Shown here in pieces: positions 40,001 to 47,788 of a stretch of 47,795 nt of DNA; position 1 is the stretch's first letter, and the number at the start of each line of letters is the position of its first letter. This stretch comes from Paenibacillus tarimensis (GTDB taxonomy: Bacteria; Bacillota; Bacilli; Paenibacillales; Paenibacillaceae), in NCBI RefSeq assembly GCF_021532315.1, contig NZ_JAKGAO010000008.1, positions 1-47,795 of the forward strand, given 5' to 3'. The notes beneath the pieces were generated by a model, which did no database searches, was not told the origin of the DNA, and worked only from the letters and a program-made list of their open reading frames with translations. A program made the position numbers and the translations under genes.

Positions 40001-42417
40001 TCATCACGCCAATCGGAGCCAATTATCATATATTCGTAGGAGCCGGCTTTAAACAAGCTGTAGGAGCTGTATCCCGAGGGAGATTCGTTGGTGTAGTAAG
40101 GCTTGTCGGCATAGCGCTTCTTGCCGAAATAGGTTAAGTAGGGTTCGCTGCCGCCCGTATAAGCATAGTCATGGTTGCCGGCAATTGTCATGTAAGGAAG
40201 CTCGGCATAATCAAGATAGGTAATGGCCTTGTTGGAAGCCAGCCATTCGTCCGTCACATTGTACTGGTCCACAATATCGCCCAGGAAGGCGGTAAATACG
40301 ACATTGTTAGCCTGCGCGTGGCGTGTAAGCCATTTGGTCTGTTCTTCTACGATTTCCGGCATGTAACGAATGGGCTTCTGGATGTCCGGAACCAGTACGA
40401 TATTGTAATTGTCCGGCTCCTGAAGCAGCGGCAGATTCTCATTATTTCCATATTCCGGCGTACGATCCAGTGAGTTTGGAATCAGCCACTGGTCCACGGG
40501 CAGCGGACGATTCACGATTCGCATTTCTTCCAGGTTGCCGGCTAGGAACCGTTTGGCACCGACACCCTCACCTTGACTCGCCGCACCGATATCCCAGCCT
40601 TTACCAACAATGCCTGCAAAATTGCTGATCGTCTGGGTTGCATTCCGGAAGTCGGTGACACCATTGACATAAATTTTAGTGTTCTTCGTATCGTTTACGA
40701 GCACGATATGATACCAATCCTCCACGCTGTCCAGCGAGAAGGACCAGCTCGTAGGGTTGGATGCCAGGGCGGTGCTGTAATAGGTCCATTGAAGCTCCTT
40801 CAGGTTAGAGACGGCCAGCTGTCCGAGGAGATCAGTCTCGCCCTGTGTTTTTCCCGCCAGCGCCCCGGTTCCCTGCCGGTTCAGAATCTTCATCCACGAG
40901 TGGGTGTTGCGGGAAAATTCAGCCGGCAGCTTGTAGATCACTTCAATTGTGTATCCGTGGGCAAACTGTTCATCATTGACTGGAGCGGTTGGTACGGTCT
41001 CAAAGTATCTTTTGACCGGTCCGGTCTGCGTATTGTTGAAGAGCAGGCTCTTCACTCCGGGACTGCCATGATAATCATCCTCGGACCACTGCAGCACGCT
41101 CGCGGTGTCCGGGTGAGCGGCATCCCCGATTGTTACTAGGCGCAGGTCATTACCCCGCTGGGTGAGATCCGATAAGACAAGGTCACCAGCATCAAGTGAT
41201 CCTGACTGGATGTAGTCCGGTTGAAATTTCCAGTGGGCAAGCGTTTCAGCCTGTGCGGGGTCTTTCATTACAGCGGATACTGTGTTATCAAAATAGGCTG
41301 AACCGGTCGACCATAAGCCTGCAGCGCCGGATGACCAGCTATTGTCACTGACTTCAACAACCTTCGACTTGTTGACATATCCGGTCAGGCGGCTGCCCGT
41401 TAGCTCAAGACGCAGGGAATAGCTCTGCCCGGCTGTCATAGGGTAGGAGGCGGTCTTCAAAACCTGCTCGGCGTCATGCTCTCTTCTCACAAGTTCCAGA
41501 TGGCCGCCATTCTTCCCGCTCCATCTTAGCAGGTAGAAATTGGAGGCGTCCTGAACCCGGCCGGCGAGGCCAAACTCTGCTTCCGCCGTGAGAGGAGTGG
41601 CATCCGCTTCTATGTAGTAGCTGTCCCAAGACGAATCTCCTGCAGCCGCGAGACCAGGCTGGCCGCTTAGATTCTGGCTGAGAGCCTGGTCGTACACACT
41701 ATCGCTTACGGATCTGTATACGTTGTCCACGACCGACCATTCGCCGGTGATAGGTGTCCAGGGATTCAGAGTCCGATCCTCGAAGTCCGTGTGCAATCTT
41801 CTCGCATCGCGGACGATAATATCATCAGCAGCGAATGGAGCCCAGCGGCTGCGGAATCCGACCGCTCCGGAACGAAAAGTATCGTCGTAGACCTCGATGA
41901 GCTTGTGCCCGTCGACAAAGCCTTGGATAATATTTCCTTTTACAACGATTTTGAAGGTCACCCAGGAACCATTCGCGGGATTAAAGGAAGCTTCCTGAAG
42001 AAGGGTGTCCGTGCCATTCTTGCGGACAGCCAGGTCCACGCCCTTCTTGGCGGGGTCATACCGGAAGAGGTAGAAATTGTCCTTATCCTGCATCCGTGCA
42101 GCCAAACCCGGATAACCCGTTCCGATTTTGACTCTGGATTCAAAGGAGTAGTCCGTCCACATAGGGTCTCCTGCGGTAATAATGGCTTCGCTGCCCGGAT
42201 CTCCAAAGACAAGCTCACCGGAGCTAACGTTCCAGGCGGAGCCTGCCAAGGTTGTCCATCCGGTTAAATCTCCATCTTCAAAATGATCCTCAAACATGAC
42301 AGCTTCTGCATTAGCCGCTTGTGCGTTTTGCACAGTGTGCGGGGGGAATCCCAGGCTTGTCCACAAGAGTACAAAAGCAATGAACAAAGCCGCCTTGCTG
42401 CGTAAACGGTTAACCAA
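37072..42417 (-). CDS. SLH-anchored surface protein with calcineurin-like phosphoesterase
   Basis: About 1,781 aa. The start is placed at TTG 42417, with AGAGGTG 6 nt upstream; the GTG at 42426 is inside that site. Residues ~1-36 form a signal peptide (cleavage near AQA-A). Counted in the longer frame, domains are: two DUF1080/LamG-like beta-sandwich domains (~45-210 and 213-390), a LamG-type concanavalin domain (~395-650), a calcineurin-like metallophosphoesterase (~672-935) with D681 in LVPDIQK, FLGDIVD, AGNHDY, SHEI and SGHHHGAGY, a galactose-binding-like domain (~990-1130), a Big_2 Ig-like domain (1131-1210), a helical FIVAR-like segment (1212-1280), fibronectin III (1285-1380), a Gly-rich linker and three SLH repeats (1598-1780). 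It is attached to secondary cell-wall polymer and presumably hydrolyses an extracellular phosphoester, perhaps phospholipid or nucleotide, bound through the sugar-binding-like modules. Confidence 0.88.
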   Translation of the reverse strand: MVNRLRSKAALFIAFVLLWTSLGFPPHTVQNAQAANAEAVMFEDHFEDGDLTGWTTLAGSAWNVSSGELVFGDPGSEAIITAGDPMWTDYSFESRVKIGTGYPGLAARMQDKDNFYLFRYDPAKKGVDLAVRKNGTDTLLQEASFNPANGSWVTFKIVVKGNIIQGFVDGHKLIEVYDDTFRSGAVGFRSRWAPFAADDIIVRDARRLHTDFEDRTLNPWTPITGEWSVVDNVYRSVSDSVYDQALSQNLSGQPGLAAAGDSSWDSYYIEADATPLTAEAEFGLAGRVQDASNFYLLRWSGKNGGHLELVRREHDAEQVLKTASYPMTAGQSYSLRLELTGSRLTGYVNKSKVVEVSDNSWSSGAAGLWSTGSAYFDNTVSAVMKDPAQAETLAHWKFQPDYIQSGSLDAGDLVLSDLTQRGNDLRLVTIGDAAHPDTASVLQWSEDDYHGSPGVKSLLFNNTQTGPVKRYFETVPTAPVNDEQFAHGYTIEVIYKLPAEFSRNTHSWMKILNRQGTGALAGKTQGETDLLGQLAVSNLKELQWTYYSTALASNPTSWSFSLDSVEDWYHIVLVNDTKNTKIYVNGVTDFRNATQTISNFAGIVGKGWDIGAASQGEGVGAKRFLAGNLEEMRIVNRPLPVDQWLIPNSLDRTPEYGNNENLPLLQEPDNYNIVLVPDIQKPIRYMPEIVEEQTKWLTRHAQANNVVFTAFLGDIVDQYNVTDEWLASNKAITYLDYAELPYMTIAGNHDYAYTGGSEPYLTYFGKKRYADKPYYTNESPSGYSSYSLFKAGSYEYMIIGSDWRDDHYNADRAWIQKVLSEHKTIPTILISHEILEFQGEQSTEVQHSWRGTRNWNDFVKNNDQIFMTVSGHHHGAGYMVSKNAFGHDVLEVLVDYQSQYHGGNGWMRFAEFDESGNQIHFHTFSPWVAAMPDNERTYFDMKNLIGSKDRFTYPINFTERFAFSQPLYYVDSGSTDTDWLPPGEKFGLSNSQTDQPFGADPVTGKQWGYTADGAAQASGGTDPWTSVLSDNGGTGKGLTYTFEAPAGTYEVVTGFRSPVNDTGRKQSVILNGDTKLTAYTPPSHTNEEYLFETAAQDGQIKLEIKRDASSISDPIISWVKIIRKNVPVQEIQLDMPNVTLEVGKTYNYGITVLPAEATETDLIWSSSDEAIVMVKDGTIVARQAGTAIVTVTAKDGTAAASSSVTVQLPPANKAELAKQIADALTLDAALYTSDSWSILLSALDSATALYDNPDTGQEQLDQAAEQLHMAIEQLVTLSSVTPSWPAGSALLKTDVTQNEVELSWFAANNASQYKILMSTGAEALFKPVEAQITSVTQSVYAAKITGLASGTAYTFKVEAGNRYEAWTTDGPQLDIKTPVPSYTGGGGGGTPGTGGNSGTIGGSQAAPGNSLTPSITKEQLTSGKAGLVAVEMTGSQITLPAQAAQLLQNSRLQVSTEDLTLSIPSSVFQSLYDKAGNKAGQGLMTVHVEQLQLTEEQLHAANPSVELAQAGQAYVIDVYWTDQQNPVKLDSFPDSIRITSTIRQASVQASLAGYYYRNSANMQWEYVNSTLSRENGLLTSELTRPGTIAVLEWNQLFEDVPANHWASNSVRIMAAHHLVEGISNTQFAPDRLVTRAELVTLLARLLKLPTKPELSNPFTDVSDSAWYTEALTAAQHYGIATGSSSGKFEPGRPVTRQEMAELLVRAYEFRNGEISSTSDHAKVYKDQGNISAWARSGVNKAVQQGLMKGQSAAKFAPEGLSTRAEMAQAVFNLADKLNGTQ

Positions 42418-42561
42418 TTCTTTCACCTCTTAGTTTAGAATGTCTGAACTACTATATTTTCTATAGTATTTGTTAGTGGAGAATCATGTCGATGTAACGG
42501 TTTTATAACTTTCGCCGCGAGGTTTACGAATTCGTTACAATAGGGGCGGCGAGGTGTCTTT

Positions 42562-42601
42562 TAAAACAATAAAGAAGCAGCCCTTCAAGGAAGAGCTGCT
42601 T
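42562..42601 (-). terminator. Terminator of the leftward PNPOx gene
   Basis: AAGCAGC (42575-42581)/GCTGCTT (42595-42601) with inner CCTT/AAGG; on the minus strand it is followed by TCTTTATTGTTTT. Confidence 0.75.
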
Positions 42602-42627
42602 AGACTGTCTTGTATAGTTGACGCCGT

Positions 42628-43062
42628 TTAGCGGACGCCTGCCTTCTCGCGTTCCCAGATTAGGCGCTCACTGCCTTTTTCCGTAAATTCGATTCGGACC
42701 GGCTCTATATCCAAGATAACGAAGTCCGGGTCGTCCGGACCGCTGAACCAATGCTTAAGATCTTCTCTCCAAACCTTGGAACGCAGGGACTCATCCTTTG
42801 ATATCCGGCAGTTGCCTTCAATTTCCACGACATCAGATGGCCAAGAGCCGTCGTAACCAAAGAGCAGATAAACGTTCGGATTTGCTTCAAGCTCGTCTAC
42901 TTTTTGTGTCTTGCGGCTAGTAGCGAGGTGAATATTCAGCCCGTCATGAAACAGCGCCATGTATCTGACTTTGGGCCTGTTCCCCTCGACGGTGCCGAGT
43001 GAACAATAGGGATGACGGTCGAGCGCAGCGGAAATACGTGACTCCAGCTCCTTCTTTTCCAT
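42628..43062 (-). CDS. Pyridoxamine-phosphate-oxidase-fold protein (general stress protein 26-like)
   Basis: A 144-aa protein; ATG 43062 follows AGGAGG 8 nt away. It is a split-barrel flavin-binding protein of the YdaG/GSP26 type: HPYCSLGTVEGNRPKVRYMALFHDGLNIHLATSRKTQK is the typical first half, followed by NPNVYLLFGYDG and FVILDIEPVRIEF. These proteins bind FMN or a related flavin; the reaction is unknown. In B. subtilis ydaG belongs to the sigma-B stress regulon. A sequence resembling a sigma-B promoter overlaps a possible sigma-A -10 upstream (43103-43130). The longer frame to 43188 lacks a start signal. Confidence 0.88.
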   Translation of the reverse strand: MEKKELESRISAALDRHPYCSLGTVEGNRPKVRYMALFHDGLNIHLATSRKTQKVDELEANPNVYLLFGYDGSWPSDVVEIEGNCRISKDESLRSKVWREDLKHWFSGPDDPDFVILDIEPVRIEFTEKGSERLIWEREKAGVR

Positions 43063-43102
43063 GGCAGATACCTCCTTGTTAATGAACCGTTTTGACCCTC
43101 GT

Positions 43103-43130
43103 ATTGTACCCTTCTGGTATGGGAATGAAC
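43103..43130 (-). promoter_or_regulatory. Putative promoter of the PNPOx gene (sigma-B-like or sigma-A)
   Basis: On the minus strand: GTTCAT (43130-43125), 13-bp spacer, GGGTAC (43111-43106); the sigma-B consensus is GTTTAA-N12-14-GGGTAT. A sigma-A-like TACAAT overlaps (43108-43103). Not every Paenibacillus carries sigma-B, so this is tentative. Confidence 0.3.
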
Positions 43131-43221
43131 CGTGTGACCTACTTCCTGTACCGGCTGGGGCTGTGTTAGAACAGACAGTATTCGACATTATTCAACTTCA
43201 TATGCACTATAGGAGGATATA

Positions 43222-43927
43222 CTGGGACACATCCAGGGCACTCATCATACATCTCTTATTCTCCTGTCACTGTTGATTGCCGCATTCGCGGCTTTTGCAG
43301 TTATTACGGGTAACCGGACGCAATGGTCGCGGCAGCTTGCGGGAGGCTTATTCATAGCGCTGGCTGTAGTGGGCATGCACGCCATTCAGGAGACTAGGCT
43401 TGCGCTATTCATTGGCGGGACGGCTATCGTTATCCTCATCCTGATCGTCTTTGGGCAGATGTTTGACAAGCGGATTGCGTTAAAGCTGCCGCACCAGCGG
43501 CGTTGTTGGCGATGAGCTGAAAATCAGGCAAATTCTGACCATTCTGATTAGTAATGCTGTGAAGTTTACAGAGCAAGGCGGAATCACCATACAAGCCTGG
43601 AAGCTGGAAGAGGGAGCGGGAGCAGAGCTGCTTCACGCTGCAGGCCGTGGTGATAATGCGTCCATGTTTACTGTATGTTTTCGTGTCACGGATACCGGTA
43701 TTGGCATAGCCCAGGAGGACATTGATAAGCTGTTCCAGCCTTTTGTCCAGACGGATGCATCTATAACGAGAAAATATGGCGGTACCGGCCTTGGTCTGGC
43801 GATATGCCGCAGACTCACGGCTTTGATGGGCGGGGCTATTACGGTATCATCTCCACCGGGCGGCGGCTCGGAGTTTACTTTCAGCGTGAGATTGAGCCCT
43901 GCTCTGCTGCTGAATGACGCTGGGTAA
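43222..43927 (+). pseudogene. Remnant of an MHYT-domain histidine kinase
   Basis: Two incompatible frames of one gene remain. The first (43222-43515) begins after AGGAGG with CTG instead of a standard start and encodes LGHIQGTHHTSLILLSLLIAAFAAF and further helices with VGMHAI, the look of an MHYT-type membrane sensor (S-L-x-I-A-x-x-A pattern and G-M-H). It ends at TGA in a scrambled tail. The second frame, from about 43497, encodes the end of a kinase: VVGDELKIRQILTILISNAVKFTEQGG, DTGIGIAQEDIDKLFQPF, GGTGLGLAICRRL, GGGSEFTFSV. The dimerisation/phosphoacceptor domain is missing, so several hundred codons were deleted and the frame shifted. No complete product is possible. Confidence 0.82.
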
Positions 43928-43960
43928 GAACTAATGAAGTAAGCGGCCGGAAGGCAAAGA

Positions 43961-44009
43961 AAAGCACCAAAAGACCGGGCACATGCAGTGCCCGGTCTTT
44001 TGGTGCTTT
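43961..44009. terminator. Perfect 22-bp hairpin terminator (bidirectional)
   Basis: The arm AAAGCACCAAAAGACCGGGC with AC added (43961-43982) pairs without mismatch with 43988-44009 around the loop ATGCA. T-rich tails on both strands. It lies between the kinase remnant and manA, which converge. Confidence 0.9.
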
Positions 44010-44046
44010 ATTGTTAGCGGAAAAAGCTGAAGGCTGCGGCTCTAAG

Positions 44047-45018
44047 TTAAGGCACAACGCTGCGGATAACGGTTAAGGAGCCGGTCAGCTCGTAGCTGCC
44101 AAGATTAGCAGGAAGCAGGAAGCATTCACCAGCGTTCAGCGGCAGTTCGCCATCTGACCAAGAGAGCTTGCCGCTGCCTCCGGCAATGACGAGCACCACA
44201 AAGCTTTCAGGTGAGGTGGAAAGCTGGGATTGGCCCTCGATGACCCCTTTCTCTACAAGAAAATAGGGGGATTCTGCAATAGTCAGCCAGCTTCCAGGGG
44301 CAGTATTGTCCGTCTTCATCCGGGCTGCACCCGAGCCTTCGTAGGCGATAACGTTAAGTGAATCTTCAATATGCAGCTCACGAGGCTTGCCGTCGAGTCC
44401 CGGCCGGTTGTAATCATAAAGGCGGTAAGTGGTGTCGGAGTTCTGCTGGATTTCGGCCACGACAACTCCTGCGCAGAGAGCATGTACGGTACCGGCAGGG
44501 ATATAGAAGGCATCGCCAGCGTGGACCGGCACTTCCTGGAGACAGTCCATGATTCGCCCTTCCTGAACAGCCGACTCGAGATTTTCACGGTTCACGCCAT
44601 CCTTAAGACCATAGATGATTTTGGCACCCGGCTTGGCGTCTAATATGTACCACATTTCGGTCTTTCCTAGCTCGCCTTCGGGGAGTCCCTCGTACTGGTC
44701 GTTGGGGTGAACCTGAACCGATAGGTCGTCATTGCAGTCGAGGAGCTTGATCAGCAGCGGGAAACGGCCGTTCTTTTCCGAAAAGCCTCTGCTGCCGAAA
44801 AACTCCCGCCCATACGCCTGGCGAATTTCATCAAGTCCCATGCCGGCAAGCTCTCCGTTAATGACTTTAGTTGTTCCATTCGGATGATCGCCAATCATCC
44901 AGCCCTCACCAATAGAGCCTTCCGGCAGCTCAAGACCGAATTTCTCAAGTGCTCTTCCGCCCCAAATCCGCTCTTTCATTTCTGGTTTGAATTTCATGGG
45001 ATAAGGTCTAACACTCAT
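44047..45018 (-). CDS. manA: Class I mannose-6-phosphate isomerase
   Basis: A 323-aa short-form (Firmicute type) enzyme; ATG 45018 follows AAGGAG 8 nt away. It interconverts mannose-6-phosphate and fructose-6-phosphate. Zinc ligands are in the VQVHPND motif (Gln and His), the Glu in GKTEMWYIL, and the His of PAGTVHALCAG; IYGLK and EIQQNSDTTYRLYDY(N)R are typical of the family. It can supply fructose-6-phosphate from the mannan pathway if a phosphomannomutase converts mannose-1-phosphate first; no such gene is in this window. It is 13 kb from the mannan locus, with a separate transcript. Confidence 0.95.
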   Translation of the reverse strand: MSVRPYPMKFKPEMKERIWGGRALEKFGLELPEGSIGEGWMIGDHPNGTTKVINGELAGMGLDEIRQAYGREFFGSRGFSEKNGRFPLLIKLLDCNDDLSVQVHPNDQYEGLPEGELGKTEMWYILDAKPGAKIIYGLKDGVNRENLESAVQEGRIMDCLQEVPVHAGDAFYIPAGTVHALCAGVVVAEIQQNSDTTYRLYDYNRPGLDGKPRELHIEDSLNVIAYEGSGAARMKTDNTAPGSWLTIAESPYFLVEKGVIEGQSQLSTSPESFVVLVIAGGSGKLSWSDGELPLNAGECFLLPANLGSYELTGSLTVIRSVVP

Positions 45019-45141
45019 ATTGCACGCTCCTTTATCCAAATGTTCTCTATATATGTTAGCTGACCCCAGCGAGGTGCCGTAGGGCTCTGGATGCTTGTAC
45101 GGATACAGCATAGCAGATCTGCCTTACATTATTTAGATGGG

Positions 45142-45534
45142 TTACCCGGCAGCAGGCTCAAACAGCTCAAGCAGTTCGCCGTCGGGGCCGTAGAAGAAGA
45201 AGTATCTGCTGCCATCGGGAAGTACGGTGATGTCGGTGTCGCGGAGCGGTATGTCCAGACGCCGCAGACGTTCTACATCCTCATCGAGATCATCAACCGT
45301 AAAGGCAATGTGATGAACCTTGCCTTCTGCAGGCAGCGTATCGTTATAACCCTCGATCAATTCGAGTACGGTCTGATCGCTATCCTGGAAGCACAGGAAT
45401 GCCAGCCGGATTACGCCATTGGTGTGAAGCATAGTCCGGATATGCTGCATGCCCAGCGCCTTGGTATAGAACTCGACTGATGTCTCTATGCTGCGGACCA
45501 TCAGGCCGACATGCTCAAGCTTGCGAATAGCCAT
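45142..45534 (-). CDS. VOC-family (glyoxalase/dioxygenase-like) protein
   Basis: A 130-aa vicinal oxygen chelate protein with two beta-alpha-beta-beta-beta modules: IRKLEHVGLMVRSIETSVEFYTKALG in the first and VHHIAFTVDDLDEDVERLRRLDI in the second. Candidate metal ligands are H8 in LEHVGLMV, E58 (VLELIE), H74 in VHHIAFTV and E123 in GELLELFEP. This matches the glyoxalase I arrangement (H-E-H-E), so lactoylglutathione lyase-like activity on a bacillithiol adduct is possible, but fosfomycin-resistance or dioxygenase-type functions are also in the family. GGAG lies 12 nt before ATG. Confidence 0.87.
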   Translation of the reverse strand: MAIRKLEHVGLMVRSIETSVEFYTKALGMQHIRTMLHTNGVIRLAFLCFQDSDQTVLELIEGYNDTLPAEGKVHHIAFTVDDLDEDVERLRRLDIPLRDTDITVLPDGSRYFFFYGPDGELLELFEPAAG

Positions 45535-45590
45535 AAGTGGATCACTCTCCTGGTTCTAATTTACATATAAATGCATCATGCTGCTGCCGC

Positions 45591-46178
45591 TTATCTGCGT
45601 TCAACGGCGATCAGGTAGGGAGCGGAAGGCTTCTGAACCATCCGGTATGTCATGGCTTGTCCGGTAGCTGAGGGCAGCTGCGCGGCCCAGGCCAGAACGG
45701 CTTCCGCCTCCTCGGCGCCGCCTGCATGGCCGGGATAGACAACGATGGTCAACACGCCGCGCGGGCGCAGAACGGTGAGCGAGGCTTGGAGAGCGGTAAG
45801 GGTGGATTGCGGCTCTGTAATAATACGCTGTGTTTCTTCCGAATCCGCGTTCGGGAGGTAGCCGAGATTGAACATGACGGCAGCCGCTTGGCCGTGATAC
45901 ACCGCGGGCAGGTGCTGGAGCATGTGCTCGTGACTGGCAAGAATCAGCTTCAGAGATTGGGCGGCTGAGCCGCATTCACGACGAACCCGCTGCTCAGCTG
46001 TTTGAAGGGCAGTCTCCTGCACGTCAAAACCGAATACAGCTCCCTTAGGACCTGTTAGATTGCAGAGCACCGATGTATCAATGCCGTTGCCGACTGTTGC
46101 ATCAACCGCGCAGTCGCCCGGCTGAACACGATCCTGAACGAGCTTGTGCGCCATAGCGAGAACGGATACGAAGCCCAT
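45591..46178 (-). CDS. mnmM: MnmM (YtqB)-type tRNA methyltransferase
   Basis: A 195-aa SAM-dependent methyltransferase of the YtqB family. The SAM-binding motif is VDATVGNGIDTSVL (residues ~25-38) with FGFDVQETAL as motif II, and the family signature VMFNLGYLPN. It starts 1 nt inside the stop of the upstream gene (TGATG), so it is translationally coupled to mnmL. B. subtilis YtqB was identified as MnmM, which methylates nm5U34 to mnm5U34 in tRNAs such as Lys(UUU) and Glu(UUC); both tRNA genes are present at 9.6-9.8 kb. The assignment is by family and gene order. Confidence 0.85.
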   Translation of the reverse strand: MGFVSVLAMAHKLVQDRVQPGDCAVDATVGNGIDTSVLCNLTGPKGAVFGFDVQETALQTAEQRVRRECGSAAQSLKLILASHEHMLQHLPAVYHGQAAAVMFNLGYLPNADSEETQRIITEPQSTLTALQASLTVLRPRGVLTIVVYPGHAGGAEEAEAVLAWAAQLPSATGQAMTYRMVQKPSAPYLIAVERR

Positions 46179-47143
46179 CAGTACGTCCCCCAGAGCCGGC
46201 CTTGCCAGGTGCCTCGGCGCTGAAGCTCGTCATCAATCGCATTCAGAACCTCCCACTTTTTGAGGCTCCACATTGGCCCGATGAGCAGCTCCCGGGGCGC
46301 ATCGCCTGTCAGGCGGTGAACAATCATCTCGGGGGGCAGGAGCTCTAGCGTGTCTGCGATTAAGCCCACGTATTCATCCCGGTCCAGAAATCTCAGAAGT
46401 CCGGCTTCGTATTGTCTGACCATTGGAGTTTTGCGCATCAGATGGAGCAGGTGTATTTTGATGCCCTGCACATCCATTTTGGCTACCGCCCGACCTGTGG
46501 CCAGCATCATTTCGTGGCTTTCCTGAGGAAGTCCGTAGATGATATGGGTGCATACCCGGATGCCGCGGGCCCGAAGCTTGGCTACAGCTTCCTCATAGCA
46601 TGCCGTGTCATGTGCACGGTTGATCAGGTCAGATGTAGACTCATGAATCGTCTGAAGCCCCATTTCCAGCCAGAGATATGTTCGTTCATTAAGCTCAGCC
46701 AGATAATCGATGACATCATCCGGCAGACAGTCCGGCCGGGTTGCAATCGACAAGCCAACGACGCCGGGCTGCTTCAGAATCGCTTCAAAATATTCACGCA
46801 GCTCCTCGACAGGCGCGTACGTATTGGTGTAAGCCTGAAAGTAGCCGATATAGGAGGCCTCAGGCCACTTCTGATGCTGCAGGTCCCGGATTTTATTAAA
46901 CTGGACGACGAGGTCGTCCCGGCGGCTTCCGGCAAAATCGCCTGAGCCTCTCGCGCTGCAGAAGGTGCAACCGCCTGTTGCGATGCTGCCGTCGCGATTG
47001 GGGCAGGTGAAGCCGGCATCAAGCATGACCTTGAATACCTTGCCGCCGAACTGCTTCCGCATTTCGTAATTCCAGGTGTGGAATCGTTTATCTCCCCATA
47101 AGCGGGGTTCATCATGTATGTCGGTTGATGCCATTGTTGTCAT
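46178..47143 (-). CDS. mnmL: MnmL (YtqA)-type radical SAM protein
   Basis: A 321-aa radical SAM enzyme of the TIGR01212/YtqA family; ATG 47143 follows AAGGAG. The cluster cysteines are C47, C59 and C62 in CPNRDGSIATGGCTFC, a CX11CX2C spacing that differs from the canonical CX3CX2C but is normal for this family. Other features: SIATRPDCLPDDVI, WLEMGLQTIHESTSDLINRAH and THIIYGLPQE. YtqA lies next to YtqB in B. subtilis, and has been linked to the wobble-uridine route that forms nm5U from cmnm5U (MnmL); the gene pair here shows the same order. Cytoplasmic, no accessory domain. Confidence 0.88.
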   Translation of the reverse strand: MTTMASTDIHDEPRLWGDKRFHTWNYEMRKQFGGKVFKVMLDAGFTCPNRDGSIATGGCTFCSARGSGDFAGSRRDDLVVQFNKIRDLQHQKWPEASYIGYFQAYTNTYAPVEELREYFEAILKQPGVVGLSIATRPDCLPDDVIDYLAELNERTYLWLEMGLQTIHESTSDLINRAHDTACYEEAVAKLRARGIRVCTHIIYGLPQESHEMMLATGRAVAKMDVQGIKIHLLHLMRKTPMVRQYEAGLLRFLDRDEYVGLIADTLELLPPEMIVHRLTGDAPRELLIGPMWSLKKWEVLNAIDDELQRRGTWQGRLWGTY

Positions 47144-47370
47144 TGCAAAGCTCCTTTATCCGGATTGCTCGGTTGAAACGCCAAGCGCAGCTGTTAGCCC
47201 TCGACTCCACAATTATACCTGATAAGGAGCGGACAGTGCCAGCCGCATTGGCGAACAAACCCGTGTGGTCGCAGCAGGGAATGCTGCAGGGACGGCAGGC
47301 TTGGCGAACGAATTGCCTGAGGGAGAGATGGTTCGTCCGGAACTGGAAACTTAGGCGCAAGAACTTAATC

Positions 47371-47416
47371 TGTAAGCGATTTCACCATTGCATTACCTTA
47401 CACTTTATGTTATATT
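47371..47416 (+). promoter_or_regulatory. cre box and promoter before the last small gene
   Basis: TGTAAGCGATTTCA (47371-47384) matches the cre consensus fully and lies directly upstream of TTGCAT (47388-47393), 17-bp spacer, TATATT (47411-47416). A cre upstream of a -35 fits CcpA activation rather than repression. The remainder of 47144-47370 contains no recognisable gene. Confidence 0.55.
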
Positions 47417-47528
47417 AAAAGTGCGCCAAATCAATAAATAAACCTTACATCATCTATTTTTCGCCACTTTTTATAGCGGCGTGCCTAACTGGGAATACTT
47501 TTTTATATTACTCGTGAGGTGATGCGTA

Positions 47529-47723
47529 GTGAATCAAGTGAAAATTCCTCAAGGCGATGCCAAAGTTAAGGTGGAACTGACGGTTAAGGAATTGATGGCC
47601 TTGACCGGCGTCCGGTTTCACGACAATCATACGATGAAGGCAGCTGCCCGGAAGAAGCTGAATGAGGCGCTGGAAGAGACATATGAGATTGAGCAGGGCA
47701 AGGAAACAAAGCTGCTGAACTAG
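47529..47723 (+). CDS. Small conserved hypothetical protein (64 aa)
   Basis: GTG 47529 is preceded by GAGGTG at 7 nt. The protein starts MNQVKIPQGDAKVKVELTVKELMALTG and continues as a basic helix with many Lys/Ala/Glu (MKAAARKKLNEALEET), ending ETKLLN. No signal peptide, membrane segment or enzymatic motif. Similar small proteins occur in Paenibacillus, as far as I recall, without assigned function. It has its own promoter with a cre-like box upstream, and a double hairpin terminator. Confidence 0.65.
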   Translation: MNQVKIPQGDAKVKVELTVKELMALTGVRFHDNHTMKAAARKKLNEALEETYEIEQGKETKLLN

Positions 47724-47730
47724 ATAGATC

Positions 47731-47788
47731 GGCCGGATCCGTGATCCGGCCTCAGACTGTCGACAAAGCCCCACTTCGGGGCTTTGTC
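47731..47788 (+). terminator. Tandem hairpins, the second a strong terminator
   Basis: GGCCGGATC (47731-47739)/GATCCGGCC (47743-47751), then ACAAAGCCCC (47763-47772)/GGGGCTTTGT (47778-47787) followed by CTTGTTTC at the window end. Confidence 0.88.

Noticed and set aside
47112-47418. Overlapping frames in the gap before the last gene
   Set aside because: No start signal or recognisable protein pattern in either strand; treated as intergenic.
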